NCBI GenBank assembly: GCA_963711215.1
Contig: CAVQDH010000002.1
Coordinates: 620,001 to 684,000, forward strand
Origin: WHUA01 sp963711215
Lineage (GTDB): Bacteria; Pseudomonadota; Alphaproteobacteria; UBA8366
DNA: 64,000 nucleotides
Direction of reading: 5' to 3'
Each line of letters begins with the position of its first letter. The stretch's first letter is position 1. Under the pieces are notes generated by a model. The model ran no database searches. It was not told the origin of the DNA and saw nothing but the letters and a program-made list of their open reading frames with translations. This document shows positions 53,661 to 63,516 of this stretch, one piece after another. A program made the translations under genes and the position numbers.

Positions 53661-54788
53661 TCAGAGCGCGCGGTCGAGGGCGGCGAACAGACGGTCGACT
53701 TCTTCGATCGTATTGAAGACATGCGGGCTCATGCGGATGGAATCGCCGCGCAGGCTGATATGCACGTTTTCCGCCGCCAGCCGCTTGTCGATATCGCCCG
53801 GAACGCCGCCCGGACGGCGGATGCCGATGATATGCGCGACGCGGTGCGCGGCCGGCGGCACCGCGAAGCCGCGCTCGGTCGCCAGCGCGGCGACCCGGTC
53901 GGTCAGCGGCTTCACCGTCGCGCTCACCTCGGCCGGGCCCCAGGCGAGCAGCTGCTCGACCGCGGCGATGCCCATCGGCAGGCTGATCGGGTTGTTGCGC
54001 TCGCCCATGTCGTAGCGCCGCGCGCCCGCTGCAATCACCAAATCATGCTCGGCCATGGCGCGGCCGGCATTCGCCGAGTTGGCGCGGTGATGCTCGAGCG
54101 ACCGCCCGTCCTGGCGATGTGGCGCGGCGTAGAGGAAGCTCAGCGTGTAGGGGCAGAGCATCCATTTGTAGCCGGAGACCGCCATGAAGTCCGGCTTGAG
54201 CCGGCGCATGTCGATCGGCCGCGCGCCGCAGGCCTGGGTCGCGTCGATGACGAAGGCGCTGCCCATCGCGCGGCAATGCGCGCCGATCGGCTCAAGGTCG
54301 ATCAGGCTGCCGTCGGTCCAGTGGCAGGGCGCCAGCGCCGTGATCGCGGTGTCGCGGTCGATGCGCGCCAGCACGGCCGAGGTCCAGTCGCCGTCCGCCG
54401 GCCGGGGCACGGTGACCAGCTCCGCGCCCTTGTCCTGCGCCAGCCCGACCCAGGAATGATAGTTCGAGGGGAACTGGTCCTGCAGCACGACGATCTTCTG
54501 CCCCTTGGCGACCGGCAGGTTCAGCGCCGCCGTGGCGATGCCGTAGCTGGTCGACGGCACGATCGCGACGTCGTCCGCGGCCGCCCCGATCAGGCGCGCG
54601 AAGAGGCCGCGCAGCGTTTCGCATTCCGCCGCGGCGTCCTCGCGGAAGCTGCCCCAGGGATGGGCCTTGCGCATGACCGCTTCCCGCCCGGCCTCGAAGG
54701 CCTTGCGGAGCAGCGGCGAGTGGGAGGAGCAGTTGAGGTAGGCGACGTCGTCGGGAATGTCGAACAGGGAGCGTTGGTTGGCGATCAA
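53661..54788 (-). CDS. Class V PLP-dependent aminotransferase
   Basis: 375 aa. Fold-type I class V features: YLNCSSHSPLLRKAFEAG at the start, VPSTSYGIATAALNLP, a PLP-phosphate loop, FVIDATQACGARPIDMRRL (Asp contacting the PLP pyridine) and the Schiff-base Lys in MAVSGYKWMLCPYTLSFLY. The family includes cysteine desulfurases, kynureninases and serine-glyoxylate or isopenicillin epimerase-like enzymes. No desulfurase Cys loop is obvious. A second class V enzyme sits 3 kb away on the opposite strand. Confidence 0.88.
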   Translation of the reverse strand: MIANQRSLFDIPDDVAYLNCSSHSPLLRKAFEAGREAVMRKAHPWGSFREDAAAECETLRGLFARLIGAAADDVAIVPSTSYGIATAALNLPVAKGQKIVVLQDQFPSNYHSWVGLAQDKGAELVTVPRPADGDWTSAVLARIDRDTAITALAPCHWTDGSLIDLEPIGAHCRAMGSAFVIDATQACGARPIDMRRLKPDFMAVSGYKWMLCPYTLSFLYAAPHRQDGRSLEHHRANSANAGRAMAEHDLVIAAGARRYDMGERNNPISLPMGIAAVEQLLAWGPAEVSATVKPLTDRVAALATERGFAVPPAAHRVAHIIGIRRPGGVPGDIDKRLAAENVHISLRGDSIRMSPHVFNTIEEVDRLFAALDRAL

Positions 54789-54803
54789 GGCAGGGTGCGT
54801 CCT

Positions 54804-55595
54804 TTACCAGTCGTTGCGCAATTGCCGGAGCTTGAGGAACACGGCTTTCGGATCCGGCTTCTCCGGCAGGTCGCTGAAGCGCTCCTGCAGCTTGCGGATG
54901 ACGGTCGGGTTCTGCAGCCGGAAGAAGGTGTTGACCTCGCGCTCCAGCGCAAGGGTGGAGACCAGCGGCTTGTTGGTGTCCTGGTGCTCGACCTTTTTCA
55001 GCAGCTCGGGCGCGCGCTTGTTGTCCGGCTCGCGGTCGAGGGTGAATTTGAGGTTGTTGGCGATGTAATCGTGCCCCGGATAGATCAGCGTCTTGTCCGG
55101 CAGCTGCGCGAGCTGGTGGCTGAACGTGTCGTAAAGCGCTTCCGGATGGCCGCCGTTGTGGCAGTTGCCGGCGCCGGCGTTGAACATCGTGTCGCCGCAG
55201 AACAGCGCCGGCGTCTCGGTCCGCGACAAGAGGCAGATATGGCTCATGGTATGGCCGGGCGTGTCGAGGCATTCGAGATCGACCGTCTTGCCGACCTTCA
55301 CGACATCGCCCTTTTTCAGGCCGACATCCATGTTGGGAATGCGGTCGGCCGCGCCGGCATGCGCCAGGATCTTGGCGCCGGTCGCCGCCACCATCGCGGC
55401 GTTGCCGCCGATATGGTCGCCGTGATGGTGGGTGTTGAGGATCTGGGTGATCCCCCAGCCGTTCTTCTTCGCGTGCGCGAGGCATTTCTCGTGATCCAGC
55501 GGATCGATCGCCAGCGCTTCGCCGGTTTCCGGGCAGACGATCAGGTAGTTGAAATTGCGGTAGGCGTTACCGGTCCAAATCTGTTCGACGATCAT
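54804..55595 (-). CDS. gloB: Hydroxyacylglutathione hydrolase (glyoxalase II), MBL fold
   Basis: 263 aa from ATG 55595. Metal-binding motif THHHGDHIGG near residue 60, then the Asp/His ligands in LDTPGHTMSHICL, FCGDTMFNAGAGNC and YPGHDYIANNLKFTLDREP. The C-terminal HAGH domain is present (STLALEREVNTFFRLQNPTV). It hydrolyses S-D-lactoylglutathione to lactate, finishing methylglyoxal detoxification. Methylglyoxal arises from DHAP, so it would fit the glycerol metabolism elsewhere in the window, though not specifically. Confidence 0.93.
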   Translation of the reverse strand: MIVEQIWTGNAYRNFNYLIVCPETGEALAIDPLDHEKCLAHAKKNGWGITQILNTHHHGDHIGGNAAMVAATGAKILAHAGAADRIPNMDVGLKKGDVVKVGKTVDLECLDTPGHTMSHICLLSRTETPALFCGDTMFNAGAGNCHNGGHPEALYDTFSHQLAQLPDKTLIYPGHDYIANNLKFTLDREPDNKRAPELLKKVEHQDTNKPLVSTLALEREVNTFFRLQNPTVIRKLQERFSDLPEKPDPKAVFLKLRQLRNDW

Positions 55596-55730
55596 GATCT
55601 CTCTCGCTTTCGGGGCGGGCGACGTTGCGCGGCGGTTTCCCTGATGATAGGGCGCTTGCGCCGCGGCGTACACCGCGCATCTATAACCTGGGTTCGACAT
55701 GGTGTCCGCGGCGTCCGCGATCAACCGCCG

Positions 55731-56687
55731 TCAGGAGGAAGCGGCCGCCCTACGCCGGGCCGCCGCCAGCCGCTGCTCGCGATGCAGGATGTAGAGCCCG
55801 CTCGCGACGACCGGGATCGCGCCGATGATGATCCAGCGGTCCGGCACGTTGCCCCAGATCATGTAGCCGAACAGGACGGCCCAGAGCAGGATCGAATACT
55901 TGAACGGGGAGACGACCGGCGCGGGCGCACGCCGGTAAGCCTCGATGATCAGGAAATGCGCGCTGCCGTTGGCCAGCCCGTTGCCCATGAACAGCAGCAG
56001 GCTGATCCAGGTCAGCGGCTTCCAGTCGATCGGCAGCGTGCAGGCGCCCGCGACGATGACCGCGACCGAGGAGACGAACAGCATCGAGATCGACGTCTCC
56101 GTCCGGCTCATCTTGCGGGTCACGAGATCCCGGAAGGAGGCGCTGAGCGCCGCCCCGAGCGGGATCAGTCCCACGAAGTCGAATCCGGCGCCGGTCGGGC
56201 GCAGCATGATCAGGACGCCGCCGAAGCCGATAACGATCGCCGTCCAGCGGTGCCAGCCGACATGCTCGCCCAGCAACAGGGGCGACAGCGCGGCGATGAA
56301 GATCGGGCCGGCGAAGCCGATGGAGTGCACGTCCGCGAGCGGCAGGCGGCCGACGCTGGTGACGAAGAGGACTGCCGAAACGACGTGGAAGAGCGAGCGG
56401 AAGATCTGCGCCTTCCAGCTATGGACACGCAGGTCGCGGAAGCTGTCCCGGTGCCAGACGACGAGGAACAGGGGGACGAGCACGAACACGTTGCGCATGC
56501 TCATGATCTGGCCGATCGAATAGGTCTGGCTGAGCCATTTCGTGAAGGCGTCGCTCATCATCAGAAAGGCGCAGCCGAGCACCATGCAGCCGATGCCCTT
56601 GGCCGCGGTCGGATGGCTTTCGCTCGCCTGCGCGGTCATGCGCGGGGGCTCCGGCATGCCGCGTGCCGCGGTCCGGTCGTAAGGCAT
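55731..56687 (-). CDS. EamA/DMT-superfamily transporter
   Basis: 318 aa, ten predicted membrane segments in two five-helix repeats (IGCMVLGCAFLMMSD and PLGAALSASFRDLVTRKMS halves). Typical EamA features: GWHRWTAIVIGFGGVLIMLRP and the repeat in LYILHREQRLAAARR at the C-terminus. DMT proteins export metabolites, often amino acids or their derivatives. Starts at 56687 or 56642 (MTAQASESHP) are both possible and neither has a clear ribosome site. The substrate is unknown. Confidence 0.88.
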   Translation of the reverse strand: MPYDRTAARGMPEPPRMTAQASESHPTAAKGIGCMVLGCAFLMMSDAFTKWLSQTYSIGQIMSMRNVFVLVPLFLVVWHRDSFRDLRVHSWKAQIFRSLFHVVSAVLFVTSVGRLPLADVHSIGFAGPIFIAALSPLLLGEHVGWHRWTAIVIGFGGVLIMLRPTGAGFDFVGLIPLGAALSASFRDLVTRKMSRTETSISMLFVSSVAVIVAGACTLPIDWKPLTWISLLLFMGNGLANGSAHFLIIEAYRRAPAPVVSPFKYSILLWAVLFGYMIWGNVPDRWIIIGAIPVVASGLYILHREQRLAAARRRAAASS

Positions 56688-56910
56688 GGGCTGTGAGGCG
56701 GCGCTGGGCGCGGACGCGTCCGGACGTGACGATGAATGACGTTCCTCCCCGATGGCTTGGACCAGCCATCCTTATGGGACACACTCTAGGCGGATGTCGG
56801 AGAACTGGCAAAACCTCTGTCACCTTTCCCGTTTGCGAGGCCGCCCGGGCGGCGTTACCATCGTCATGGCCGCCCATTCGTGGAAGGCCTTATTCGGAGG
56901 ACGATGAGCC

Positions 56911-58134
56911 ATGGCGCAGACGGCAGAAAAGCCGCTCTCGAAGGCCGCGCTGTTTCAGGCGGTCCGGAACGAATTCCCCGGCGTGATCGGCAAGACCTAC
57001 ACCAACACCGCCGCGCGCGGGCTGCTGTCCTGGCAGTCGCGCACGGCGCTCGACGCCTATCTCGACCAGCTCGCCGACGGGCGGGTCGACAAGCAGGCGA
57101 ATTTCGACATGATCGAGCGCGTGCGCGAGAAGTTTGCGCAGCTCATCAAGGCGCAGCCCGACGAGATCGCCTACACCAAGAACGTCTCCGAAGGTCTCAA
57201 CATGATCGCCGGCGCGCTGCCGTGGGAAGAGGGCGACAACGTCGTGCTCTGCCGCGACGTGGAGCATCCCAACAACATCTATCCCTGGCTCAACCTGCAG
57301 CGCCGCTTCGGCGTCGAAGTGCGCTCCGTGCCGGACCGCGACGGCGCGATCGACGTGGATGCGATGGTCGACCAGATCGACGACCGGACGCGGCTGGTCA
57401 CGGTCGCCACCGTCACCTTCGCCCCGGGCTTCCGCACCGACGTGGAGACGCTCGGCCAGGTCTGCCGCGAGAAGGACATCTTCTTCCTGGTCGACGCGGT
57501 GCAATCGGTCGGCGTGGTCGCAACCGACGTGGAGAAGCTGAAGGTCGACGGCCTCGCCGTCTCGACGCAGAAAGGCCTCTGCGGCCTCTACGGCATGGGC
57601 TTCCTCTATTGCCGGCGGGAATGGGCGGAGCGGCTCACCCCGGCGGCGCTGGCGCGCTTCAGCGTCGACCTCGGCCCCGACGTGCACGAGGCGACCATGG
57701 GCGACGAGACCTATGACCTGATGGCGGGCGCGCGGCGCTTCGATCTCGGCAACTACAACTACCCGGCGGCGATCGCGGTCGAGCCGTCGTTCGACCTGTT
57801 GCTCGACCTGGGGCCGCCGGTGATCGAGGAGTATGTCTGCGGCCTGTCGCACCGGCTGGCGGGCGGGCTGCACCAGCTCGGGCTGCGCGTCAGCGGCGGC
57901 CCGCCGGGTCCGCATCTGGCGCACACCGTGACCGCCGGGCAATACGCGCGCAACACGCACGAGTCCGCCGGCGATCCGGAGTCTGACGCGCTCTACAAGC
58001 ATTTGACCGAAAACGACGTGATCCTGACGGTACGGCGCGGCATGCTGCGCTTCTCGCTGCATCTCTACAACGATGAGGCGGACGTCGACCGCGTGCTCGA
58101 CCTTGTCCGCGAGTGGCAGGCGAAGAAGGGCTGA
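56911..58134 (+). CDS. Class V PLP-dependent aminotransferase / lyase, second copy
   Basis: 407 aa. YTNTAARGLLSWQSRTALDAYL starts the fold; YTKNVSEGLNMIAGALPWEEGDNVV binds PLP phosphate; FFLVDAVQSVGVVATDVEKL holds the ring-contacting Asp, and the Schiff-base Lys is in AVSTQKGLCGLYGMGFLY. It is clearly in the same family as 53661-54788 but longer and on the other strand, so it is not a recent tandem copy. Members include cysteine desulfurase-like and isopenicillin N epimerase-like enzymes. The substrate is unknown. Confidence 0.88.
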   Translation: MAQTAEKPLSKAALFQAVRNEFPGVIGKTYTNTAARGLLSWQSRTALDAYLDQLADGRVDKQANFDMIERVREKFAQLIKAQPDEIAYTKNVSEGLNMIAGALPWEEGDNVVLCRDVEHPNNIYPWLNLQRRFGVEVRSVPDRDGAIDVDAMVDQIDDRTRLVTVATVTFAPGFRTDVETLGQVCREKDIFFLVDAVQSVGVVATDVEKLKVDGLAVSTQKGLCGLYGMGFLYCRREWAERLTPAALARFSVDLGPDVHEATMGDETYDLMAGARRFDLGNYNYPAAIAVEPSFDLLLDLGPPVIEEYVCGLSHRLAGGLHQLGLRVSGGPPGPHLAHTVTAGQYARNTHESAGDPESDALYKHLTENDVILTVRRGMLRFSLHLYNDEADVDRVLDLVREWQAKKG

Positions 58135-58148
58135 GAATAACTCCGAAG

Positions 58149-58240
58149 TCCTCCCCCCTTGCGGGGGAGGATTTAGGTGGGGGGTAAACTTCTTTCCTTA
58201 GTCCCCCCACCCTTACCCTCCCCCGCAAGGGGGGAGGGAA
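58149..58240. repeat. Extragenic palindromic element, copy 2
   Basis: Inverted arms with TTGCGGGGGAGGATTTAGG at the left and CCCGCAAGGGGGGAGG at the right, with inner GTGGGGGG/CCCCCCAC runs. It is the simple form of the element at 49189-49340, without the two extra GC hairpins. It sits between the convergent genes ending at 58134 and 58265. Confidence 0.88.
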
Positions 58241-58264
58241 GATATCCGTAACTTGGTAGTCCTC

Positions 58265-59896
58265 CTACCGCGCAGCACCGGTAAACGGCGAAACGTCGCG
58301 GATGTCGAGCAGCAGATGCAGCATGCCGGGGCCGTCGGTCGCCAGCAGCGCCTTCAGCGCGCCCGCGAACTCACTGGTCTTGCGGACCTTCCAGGTCGGC
58401 ATGCCGTAACCCTCGCCGAGCTTGGCGAAGTCCGGGCTCTCCAGGCGGGTGCCGAAGTCCCAGTTCGGGAAGCGCTTGTTCTGGTGTGTCAGGATCGAGC
58501 CCCAGCAGCTGTTGTCGCAGACGATCAGCTTGACGGGGAGCTTCTCCTGCATGATCGCGGCGCATTCGTGGCCGGTCATCAGGAAGCCGCCGTCGCCGAC
58601 CCAGACGAAGACCGGCGCGTCCGGGTTGGCGACCTGCGCGCCGATGCCGCCCGGCACGCCGTAGCCCATCGCGCCGCTGACCGGCGATGTTTCGGTGTTA
58701 GGCTTGTTGAAGCGGTAATAGCGCGTGATCCAGCGCCCGAAGGTGCCGGCGTCCGACACCATGATCGACTCCTTGGGCACGATCTCGTTGAACTGCGCGA
58801 TGCAGCGCGCCATGTCGACGTCGCCCTGGACCTGGATCTCGCCCGGCTTGGCGAACTCGACTTCCGCCTTGTGCACGGCGTCGCGCCAGGCAAGGCGGTC
58901 GGCGGACGGCTTCGATTTGAGCGCCGCGGCAATCGCCTTCATCGCCGGGACGGTGTGCGATCCGATCGCGACCTCGGCGGGCCAATGGGCGAAGATCGAC
59001 GCTTCGGGATAGACCATGATCAGCTTGTGCTGCGGCTTCACCATCGTGTAGTCGGCGGTGGTGATGCTGTCGAGGCGGCTGCCCATGCTGATGAGCAGGT
59101 CGCATTCCTTCAGCGCGGCTTCCTGGAAGGGCAGCCGGTTGATCGCCAGGTGGCCGAAATTCGCCGGATGCTCCGCCCGGAACGAATCCTGCTGGCGGTA
59201 GCTGGTCATGACGCCGGCCCCGGTCGCCTCGGCGAATTTCTCCAGCGCCTCGTTGCCGTTCTCGAAGCCGATCATCTCGCCGGCGAGGATGATCGGATGC
59301 TTGGCGCTTTCGATCAGCCGCGCCGCTTCCTGCACCGCGTCGGCGTCCGGGCCCATGCGGACCTTCGCCGGTGTCTTCGGGATCACCGGCTCGCCTTCCT
59401 CGTCCAGGATATCCTTCGAGATGGCGACGACGACCGCGCCGGGGCGGCCGGCGACCGAGAGGTCGAGCGCACGGGCCACGACCTCCGCCACCTCGTTGAA
59501 GCCGTTGACGTCGTACACCGCCTTGGCGATCGGGCCGAACATAAGGTGGTAATTGATCTCCTGGAACGCCTCGCGGCCCTTCTGCTTGCGCGGGATGTTG
59601 CTGATGATGAGAACGAGCGGCCGCGACGCCTGCTGCGCGGTGTGAACCCCGATTGCCGCATTGGTCGCGCCGGGCGAGCGGCTGCACAGGATCACCGCCG
59701 GCTTCTTGCGGATCGCGCTGTAGGCGTCCGCGGCAAAGGTGGCCGAGGATTCGAGCCGGGTCGGGATCGAGCGGATCTTGTTCTGGTTCCGGCTCAGCGA
59801 TTCCAGGATCGTGACGTTGGTGCCGCCGGGCACGAAAAACACGGTATCGACATCGCGCGACAGCAGGGTTTCGACAACGACTTCACCGCCGTTCAT
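58265..59896 (-). CDS. Thiamine-diphosphate-dependent enzyme (acetolactate synthase-like)
   Basis: 543 aa with the three ThDP domains. N-terminal: VETLLSRDVDTVFFVPGGTN and the activating Glu in PTRLESSATFAADAY near residue 48. C-terminal ThDP motif GDGGFLMTGHECAAIMQEKLP with the downstream Asn in VCDNSCWGSI. The family covers acetolactate synthase, benzoylformate decarboxylase and related carboligases or decarboxylases. The usual acetolactate synthase R-H-E-Q active-site stretch is replaced, and no small regulatory subunit is present, so a catabolic decarboxylase or carboligase is more likely than branched-chain synthesis. Confidence 0.87.
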   Translation of the reverse strand: MNGGEVVVETLLSRDVDTVFFVPGGTNVTILESLSRNQNKIRSIPTRLESSATFAADAYSAIRKKPAVILCSRSPGATNAAIGVHTAQQASRPLVLIISNIPRKQKGREAFQEINYHLMFGPIAKAVYDVNGFNEVAEVVARALDLSVAGRPGAVVVAISKDILDEEGEPVIPKTPAKVRMGPDADAVQEAARLIESAKHPIILAGEMIGFENGNEALEKFAEATGAGVMTSYRQQDSFRAEHPANFGHLAINRLPFQEAALKECDLLISMGSRLDSITTADYTMVKPQHKLIMVYPEASIFAHWPAEVAIGSHTVPAMKAIAAALKSKPSADRLAWRDAVHKAEVEFAKPGEIQVQGDVDMARCIAQFNEIVPKESIMVSDAGTFGRWITRYYRFNKPNTETSPVSGAMGYGVPGGIGAQVANPDAPVFVWVGDGGFLMTGHECAAIMQEKLPVKLIVCDNSCWGSILTHQNKRFPNWDFGTRLESPDFAKLGEGYGMPTWKVRKTSEFAGALKALLATDGPGMLHLLLDIRDVSPFTGAAR

Positions 59897-60004
59897 GGGG
59901 AGCTCTCCTCGTGAATAGGGACAACGGTGCCGGGAACCCCTCGCACCGGGTGCGCAATTCTGCGTCTATGGTAAGGTCTAGGCCGATTGATAGCCAAAAA
60001 ACGG

Positions 60005-62388
60005 ATGAAGCACAAAATGAAAGGCGACGGCGCGACGGGACAAAATGGGCCGGCCGGGGCGGCCGCCGAGGGAATCGGCGCGTCTCTGCCGCGGCGCGAG
60101 GATTCGGCGCTGCTGACCGGGCGTGGCCGCTTCATCGACGATATCAACCTGCCGGGCCAGCTTCACGCCTATTTCGTCCGCTCGCCGCACGCGCATGCGC
60201 GCATCCTGGGCGTCGATAGCGCTGCCGCGGAGGCGATTCCGGGCGTCGCCGCCGTCCTGACGGGCGGAGACCTGAAGGCGGATGGCGCGGGCCTGCTCCA
60301 GGCGCCGCCCGCGCCGAAGGGGCGCAATGGCGAGCCGATCCGCAATCCGGCCCAGCTCGCCATCAGCGCGGACAAGGCGCGCCATGTCGGCGACACGGTG
60401 GCCATGGTCCTGGCGGAGACGCCCCAGGCCGCGCGCGAAGGCGCCGCGGCCGTCGCGGTCGACTACGACGATGCTGCCGAGCGTCACCGGGGCGGTCGAG
60501 GCGCTGGCGCCCGGCGCGCCCAAGGTCTGGGACGACCTGCCGTCCAACCTGGCGCTCGACTGGGAGACGGGGAACAAGGCCGCTGTCGAGGCGGCCTTCG
60601 CGTCGGCGGCGCATGTGGCGCGGCTCGATCTGGTCAACAACCGGGTCATCGTGGCGGCGCTGGAGCCGCGCGGGGCGACCGCCGAATACGACGCCGTGCA
60701 GGGCCGCTACACGCTTTACACGCCGACCGGCGGCGGCACCGTCATCCAGATGGAGCTGGCGGAGAAGGGGCTGAAGGTGCCCGCGGCTGACATTCGCGTC
60801 GTCACGCCCGAGGTCGGCGGCGGCTTCGGCATCAAGAACTACATCTATCCCGAGCAGGTCGCCGTGTGCTGGGCGGCGAAGCGCATGGGCCGGCCGGTCA
60901 AATGGTTCGCCGACCGCGACGACAGCTTTGCCACCGACCGGCACGCCCGCGACCACGTCATGCACGCCGAGCTGGCGCTCGACGGCGAAGGGCGGTTCCT
61001 GGCGATCCGCTGCCGCACCGTCTCGAACATGGGCGCCTATCTCACGGCCTCGGGGCCGGTCATTCCGACGGGCGGCGGCACGCGGATGCTGACCAACGCC
61101 TACCGCATCCCGCTTGCCTATGCGGAGACGCAGTGCGTGTTCACCAATACGACCTCGATCGCCGCCTATCGCGGCGCCGGCAAGCCGGAATTCTGCTACA
61201 TGGTGGAGCGGCTGGTGGACCGGGCGGCGTGCGACCTGAAGCTCGATCCGCAGGACTTGCGCACCCGAAACCTCGTCCGGCCCGAGGACATGCCCTACCG
61301 CACGCCGACAGGCCTCGTCTACGACAGCGGCGACTTCGCGCAGAACATGGCGGAGGCGCTGCGCCTCGCCGACCGCGACGGCTTTGCGGCGCGGGCCGAG
61401 GCGGCGCGGCGCGCGGGCAAGCGGCGGGGCTTCGGCTTCTCGGTCTATACCGAGCCGGACGGCTTCAAGGACGGGCGGGTCGGCCTGCAGTTCGACCCCG
61501 GCGGGCACCTGACCCTGACCATGACCGGGCAGACCAACGGCCAGGGCCACGCCACGACCTTCGCGCAGGTGGCGGCGAGCCGGCTCGGCATCCCGGTCGA
61601 TACGATCCATGTCGTGCAGGGCGACACCGACCGCGTCGGCTACGGATCGGGCACCGGCGGGTCGCGGACGGCGACGGTCGCGGGAACCGCGATCTATCAC
61701 GCGTCCCTCAAGCTGGTCGAGAAAGGGCGCCGCATCGCCGCGCAACTGCTGGAGGCAAGCGCCGAGGACATCGAGTTCGACCGCGGCCGCTTCCGGGTCG
61801 CCGGCACCGATCGCGACGTGACGATCCAGCAGGTCGCGCGCGCCGCCTTCGACGATTCGAAGGTGCCGCCGGAGCTCGAGCTCGGCTTCGACGCGAGCTA
61901 TCACTTTTCGGCCAAGGCCTACAGCTATCCCTGCGGCTGCCATGTCGCGGAGGTCGAGATCGACGCGGAGACGGGTGTCGTCTCCGTCGCGCGCTACGCG
62001 CTGGTCAGCGACTTCGGCACGGTGATCAACCCGATGCTGCTGGAAGGGCAGCTGCATGGCGGCATCGTCCAGGGCATCGGCCAGGCGCTTTACGAGGACT
62101 GCCGCTACGACCCGGAGTTCGGGGCAGCTCGTCACCGGCTCGTTCATGGATTACTGCCTGCCGCGCGCATCGCACCTGCCGCGCTTCGACTGGGGCCGTA
62201 CCGAGACGATGTGCACGACCAACCCGCTCGGCATCAAGGGCTGCGGCGAATCCGGCCCGACGGCGGCGATGCCGGCGGTGATGAACGCCGTGATGGACGC
62301 GCTCCGGGACTGCGATACGACGGGTCTCGACATGCCGGCGACGCCGGAGAAGATCTGGCGCGTGCTGCAATCTGCCGGGAGGACATGA
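60005..62388 (+). CDS. Xanthine dehydrogenase-family molybdopterin-binding large subunit, interrupted by two +1 frameshifts
   Basis: About 793 aa when restored. IGASLPRREDSALLTGRGRF opens the domain; an extra base near 60470-60475 separates VDYDD from LPSVTGAVEALAPG. Cofactor motifs: GGGFGIKNYIYPEQVAV, SIAAYRGAGKPEF (the active-site loop), GQTNGQGHATTFAQVA. A second extra base near 62120-62123 hides FGQLVTGSFMDYCLP; the catalytic Glu is in IKGCGESGPTAAMP. The AYRGAG loop is that of form II or other hydroxylases, not the AYxCSFR loop of true CO dehydrogenase. FAD and 2Fe-2S subunits are not in the window. Start at 60005 or 60017. Confidence 0.86.
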
Positions 62389-62392
62389 CGCC

Positions 62393-63406
62393 ATGGACGT
62401 GACGCTCACGCTCGACGAGGTCCGCGCGCTCGCGACGCGCACGCTGACAGGCCTCGGCGCGTCGCAGGACAATGCCGACGCCGTCGCCGACGTCATCACC
62501 GCCGCGGAGCGCGACGCCTGCAAGTCGCATGGCCTGTTCCGGCTCCCCGGCTACGGCATCGCGCTCCGCAACGGGCGGATCGACGGCAAATCGGTGCCGG
62601 AAGTGAGCGAGCTGGCGCCGTCCGTGGTCCAGGTCGACGCCAAGGGCGGCTTTGCGCCGCTGGCACTCAAGGTCGGCCGCGCGCCGCTGGTCGAAAAAGC
62701 GCGCAGCCAGGGCATCGCGGCGATGCCGGTCGTCAACTCCTATCATTTTGCCGCGCTCTGGTATGAGGTCGAGGCGCTCGCGGAGCAAGGCCTCGTCGCC
62801 TTCGCTTTCGTCAATTCGCGGAGCTACGTCGCGCCGGCCGGCGGCACGCAGCCGCTGTTCGGCACCAACCCGATGGCGTTCGGCTGGCCGCGCAAGGGCC
62901 GCCCGCCGCTTGTCTTCGACCAGGCGTCGAGCGCGTCGGCGCGGGGCGAGATCATGCTGCACAAGCGCGACGGCAAGCCGATCCCGCAGGGCTGGGCGAT
63001 CGACCGCGAGGGCCGGCCGACGACGGATCCCGCCGCCGCGCTGGCGGGCGCGCAGCTGCCGTTCGGCGGCTACAAGGGATCGGCGGTTGCCCTGATGGTC
63101 GAGCTGATGGCGTCCGGCCTGGCGCGGAGCCCTTTCGGCTTCGAGGCGGCGGCCGAGGACACCGGCGACGGCGGCCCGGCCAAGGGCGGCGAGCTGCTGC
63201 TCGCGATGGACCCGGCGCGCTTCGTGCCGGGCGGCGACGGCGGCGCGTCGCTCGATCATGCCGAGCTCCTGTTCGGGCGCCTGCTCGGCCAGGAAGGGAC
63301 GCGGCTGCCGTCCGACCGGCGCTATGCGGCGCGACAGCGGACGCCCACGGAAGGCATCCGCATTCCGAAGCAGCTGCACGACGATATTCTCGCTTTCACG
63401 AAATAA
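62393..63406 (+). CDS. Ldh-family (malate/L-lactate dehydrogenase-type) oxidoreductase
   Basis: 337 aa, four bases after the hydroxylase stop. This is the NAD(P) family unrelated to classical Rossmann lactate dehydrogenase: GLFRLPGYGIALRNGRID, VNSYHFAALWYEVEALAEQGL (catalytic His), LFGTNPMAFGWPRKG, and LPFGGYKGSAVALMVELM. Members include ureidoglycolate, sulfolactate and delta-1-piperideine-2-carboxylate/pyrroline-2-carboxylate reductases. Coupling to a molybdenum hydroxylase and a RidA protein suggests a ring or imine substrate (inference). Confidence 0.88.
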   Translation: MDVTLTLDEVRALATRTLTGLGASQDNADAVADVITAAERDACKSHGLFRLPGYGIALRNGRIDGKSVPEVSELAPSVVQVDAKGGFAPLALKVGRAPLVEKARSQGIAAMPVVNSYHFAALWYEVEALAEQGLVAFAFVNSRSYVAPAGGTQPLFGTNPMAFGWPRKGRPPLVFDQASSASARGEIMLHKRDGKPIPQGWAIDREGRPTTDPAAALAGAQLPFGGYKGSAVALMVELMASGLARSPFGFEAAAEDTGDGGPAKGGELLLAMDPARFVPGGDGGASLDHAELLFGRLLGQEGTRLPSDRRYAARQRTPTEGIRIPKQLHDDILAFTK

Positions 63407-63516
63407 CGACTTGCGCCGCGCCATAACGCGCGCATGAATCACCGTCGGGGAACACCGGCGCCTGCGCGCCACCCATGCCACCAGTAATGCTGCCTAATTT
63501 GATGGAGGAAGAATCG

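Noticed and set aside
52407..56696. Very long open frame of 1,429 codons on the plus strand
   Set aside because: It is antisense to five well-supported genes with full motifs; GC-rich third positions create such open shadow frames. The translation is Arg/His-rich with no domain.
49189..58240. CRISPR array or insertion sequence
   Set aside because: The repeats are isolated inverted elements without regular spacers, cas genes or transposase.
60005..62388. Aerobic CO dehydrogenase (CoxL)
   Set aside because: The active-site loop is AYRGAGK, not the AYxCSFR of form I CoxL, and coxM/coxS are absent nearby.
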